Below, one piece after another: positions 63,064 through 64,000 of a DNA stretch of 64,000 nucleotides. Below the pieces are notes generated by a model. That model worked only from the letters and a program-made list of their open reading frames with translations. It was not told where the DNA came from and searched no databases. This stretch comes from Candidatus Planktophila lacus. Its GTDB lineage: Bacteria > Actinomycetota > Actinomycetes > Nanopelagicales > Nanopelagicaceae. The stretch lies in NCBI RefSeq assembly GCF_002287925.1, contig NZ_CP016769.1, positions 806,001-870,000 on the forward strand, in the 5' to 3' direction. Made by a program: the position numbers and the translations under genes. Numbering within the stretch: the stretch's first letter is position 1; each line of letters begins with the position of its first letter.

Positions 63064-63872
63064 GCATCCTGCAAGTAATTTGTAATATCAATATCTTTTA
63101 TCAAAACTGCTGGACCAATAAGAGTGGCATTGGCGTGTGGATCGATATCTACTACCAATCTGCCTCCTGGAGGGTGAATAACCCAGCGTGCGGGCAGAGA
63201 AGTATTTGTGTGAAGCGTTGCAGCAAGTGCGACCGCACAAGTTCCGGTTCCGCATGAACGTGTTTCACCGCTACCACGTTCGTGCACGCGCATCTTGATC
63301 TCTTTATTTGCAGTTACTTCAACGAATTCAACGTTAACGCCTTCTGGGTAGATGTCTCGTGGGCGCACTACTGGCGCATCTTTGAGCGATCCCACATCTT
63401 CAATCTTCTCGACAAAAACCACAGCATGCGGATTGCCGACGCTGATGTGATACCCGTTCCAGATCTTTCCCTCAACGGAGGCGGTAACCGCTTCGCCCTC
63501 ATCGATAACCTTGCCCATGTTTACTGAAATATCATCTTTAGTCGGAACACGTAGATGTTTTACGCCATCTCGGGTATTGATCGCAAAAATTCCTTCAGGC
63601 TGGTGGCCGCGTTCAACTAAATATCTCGCCATTACGCGGATGCCGTTGCCACACATTTCAGCGAGTGATCCGTCGGCATTTCGGTAATCCATAAACCATT
63701 TACCGTCGCGCTTACCAATTTTTATCAGGCCATCTGCGCCGATTCCAGTTTCACGGTTACACATCGCAGCCGTCTGTGAAGTAGTTATTGATATCTCTTC
63801 TTCAGGATCAAAGACCACAAGAAAATCATTCTCGGTGCCATGGCCATAGGTGGCGATAATTGGAGTATTCAT
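63060..63872 (-). CDS. dapF: Diaminopimelate epimerase
   Basis: Interconverts LL- and meso-diaminopimelate for lysine and peptidoglycan synthesis. About 270 residues; the two catalytic cysteines are in GSLAEMCGNGIRVMARYL and GETRSCGTGTCAVALA. The frame opens at 63935, but the upstream 63 bases are the 3' end of miaA in another frame. ATG 63872 overlaps the miaA stop (TAATG) and begins the conserved TPIIATYGHGTENDF. Confidence 0.96.
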   Translation of the reverse strand: MNTPIIATYGHGTENDFLVVFDPEEEISITTSQTAAMCNRETGIGADGLIKIGKRDGKWFMDYRNADGSLAEMCGNGIRVMARYLVERGHQPEGIFAINTRDGVKHLRVPTKDDISVNMGKVIDEGEAVTASVEGKIWNGYHISVGNPHAVVFVEKIEDVGSLKDAPVVRPRDIYPEGVNVEFVEVTANKEIKMRVHERGSGETRSCGTGTCAVALAATLHTNTSLPARWVIHPPGGRLVVDIDPHANATLIGPAVLIKDIDITNYLQDA

Positions 63873-64000
63873 TACGTTGTTGAGTTTATCTTCTGCAGAA
63901 CCGTTTCCAAACGCGGTTGGATCGGTGAAATCCATTTAATTCGCGCATCGCGGGAGAACCAAGTCTCTTGGCGGCGGGCATACTGCCTTGTGGCGCGTTT
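63872..64000 (-). CDS. miaA: tRNA dimethylallyltransferase, 3' end
   Basis: The last 42 codons and stop of a gene that continues beyond the window. The translation begins KRATRQYARRQETWFSRDAR and ends in a short Ile/Gln/Arg-rich tail; TRQYARRQETWF is the distinctive C-terminal signature of MiaA, which adds dimethylallyl to A37 of tRNAs. The stop overlaps the dapF start. It is the first gene of the miaA-dapF-hflX unit. Confidence 0.9.
   Translation of the reverse strand, partial: KRATRQYARRQETWFSRDARIKWISPIQPRLETVLQKINSTT

Noticed and set aside
63873-63935. Longer dapF start at 63935
   Set aside because: This segment is the miaA 3' end in another frame; the conserved DapF sequence starts at 63872 where TAATG couples the two genes.

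Overview
The window looks like chromosomal core DNA of a streamlined, moderately low-GC actinobacterium. The best guess is a freshwater acI/Nanopelagicales-type organism (Planktophila/Nanopelagicus-like). The basis is actinobacterium-specific families (CtaF, SCO2322-like, DUF3000, DUF3043, DUF3093, DUF3159, DUF4191, DUF4193, PimB, a two-lipoyl E2) in a visibly AT-richer DNA than typical high-GC relatives, with almost no intergenic space and overlapping gene ends. GC content was judged by eye, and lineage placement is inference. No rRNA, tRNA, CRISPR array, insertion sequence or prophage was seen.

Layout. (1) 1-8.4 kb: end of qcrB, the aa3 oxidase genes ctaC-ctaD-ctaF, an altered cysteine-desulfurase homologue, adoK, erpA, nadA. 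(2) 8.4-13.5 kb: aldo/keto reductase, then a cobalamin riboswitch controlling a secreted SCO2322-like protein and a T-A-S ECF transporter. (3) 13.4-28.6 kb: gcvT, pepA, lpdA, E2 (sucB/dlaT-like), lipB, lipA, a lipid acyltransferase and glnA, an order known from many actinobacteria; an MMPL transporter and an FAD oxidoreductase are interspersed. (4) 28.6-36 kb: a more variable block of transport and catabolism: short NhaA, NCS1 permease, GNAT, HSDL2-like SDR, enoyl-CoA hydratase, uraA with a structured leader, LysE exporter, a four-cysteine PD-(D/E)XK nuclease. (5) 36-45.4 kb: plsC, ROK glucokinase, fadD coupled to a soluble two-component system, pimB, NlpC/P60 hydrolase, RibD-like reductase, EamA transporter. 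(6) 45.5-64 kb: DUF3000-rnd, FTR1 iron permease, fadA-fadB, dxs, acnA, RNA methyltransferase, two TrkA proteins, DUF3159-dut-thioesterase, DUF3093, DUF4193, hflX-dapF-miaA (miaA cut by the window end).

Genes work together in respiration (bc1-aa3), lipoylation and 2-oxoacid oxidation (lipB, lipA, lpdA, E2, gcvT), fatty-acid activation and beta-oxidation (fadD, fadA, fadB), nucleobase/purine salvage (NCS1, uraA, adoK), B12 uptake and nitrogen assimilation (glnA).

The most notable observations are: apparent joint loss of Mg-site ligands in CtaC and CtaD; a cysteine-desulfurase homologue that keeps its Cys loop but lacks the PLP lysine; a structured leader that can hide the uraA Shine-Dalgarno; perfect or near-perfect palindromes at nadA/erpA, lipB, FTR1, fadA and acnA; a standalone Cas4/RecB-like nuclease; and a strict leaderless promoter layout (TANNNT ending 6 or 7 nt before the start codon) at more than 20 genes. 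I did not find a clear new multi-gene defence or mobile system.
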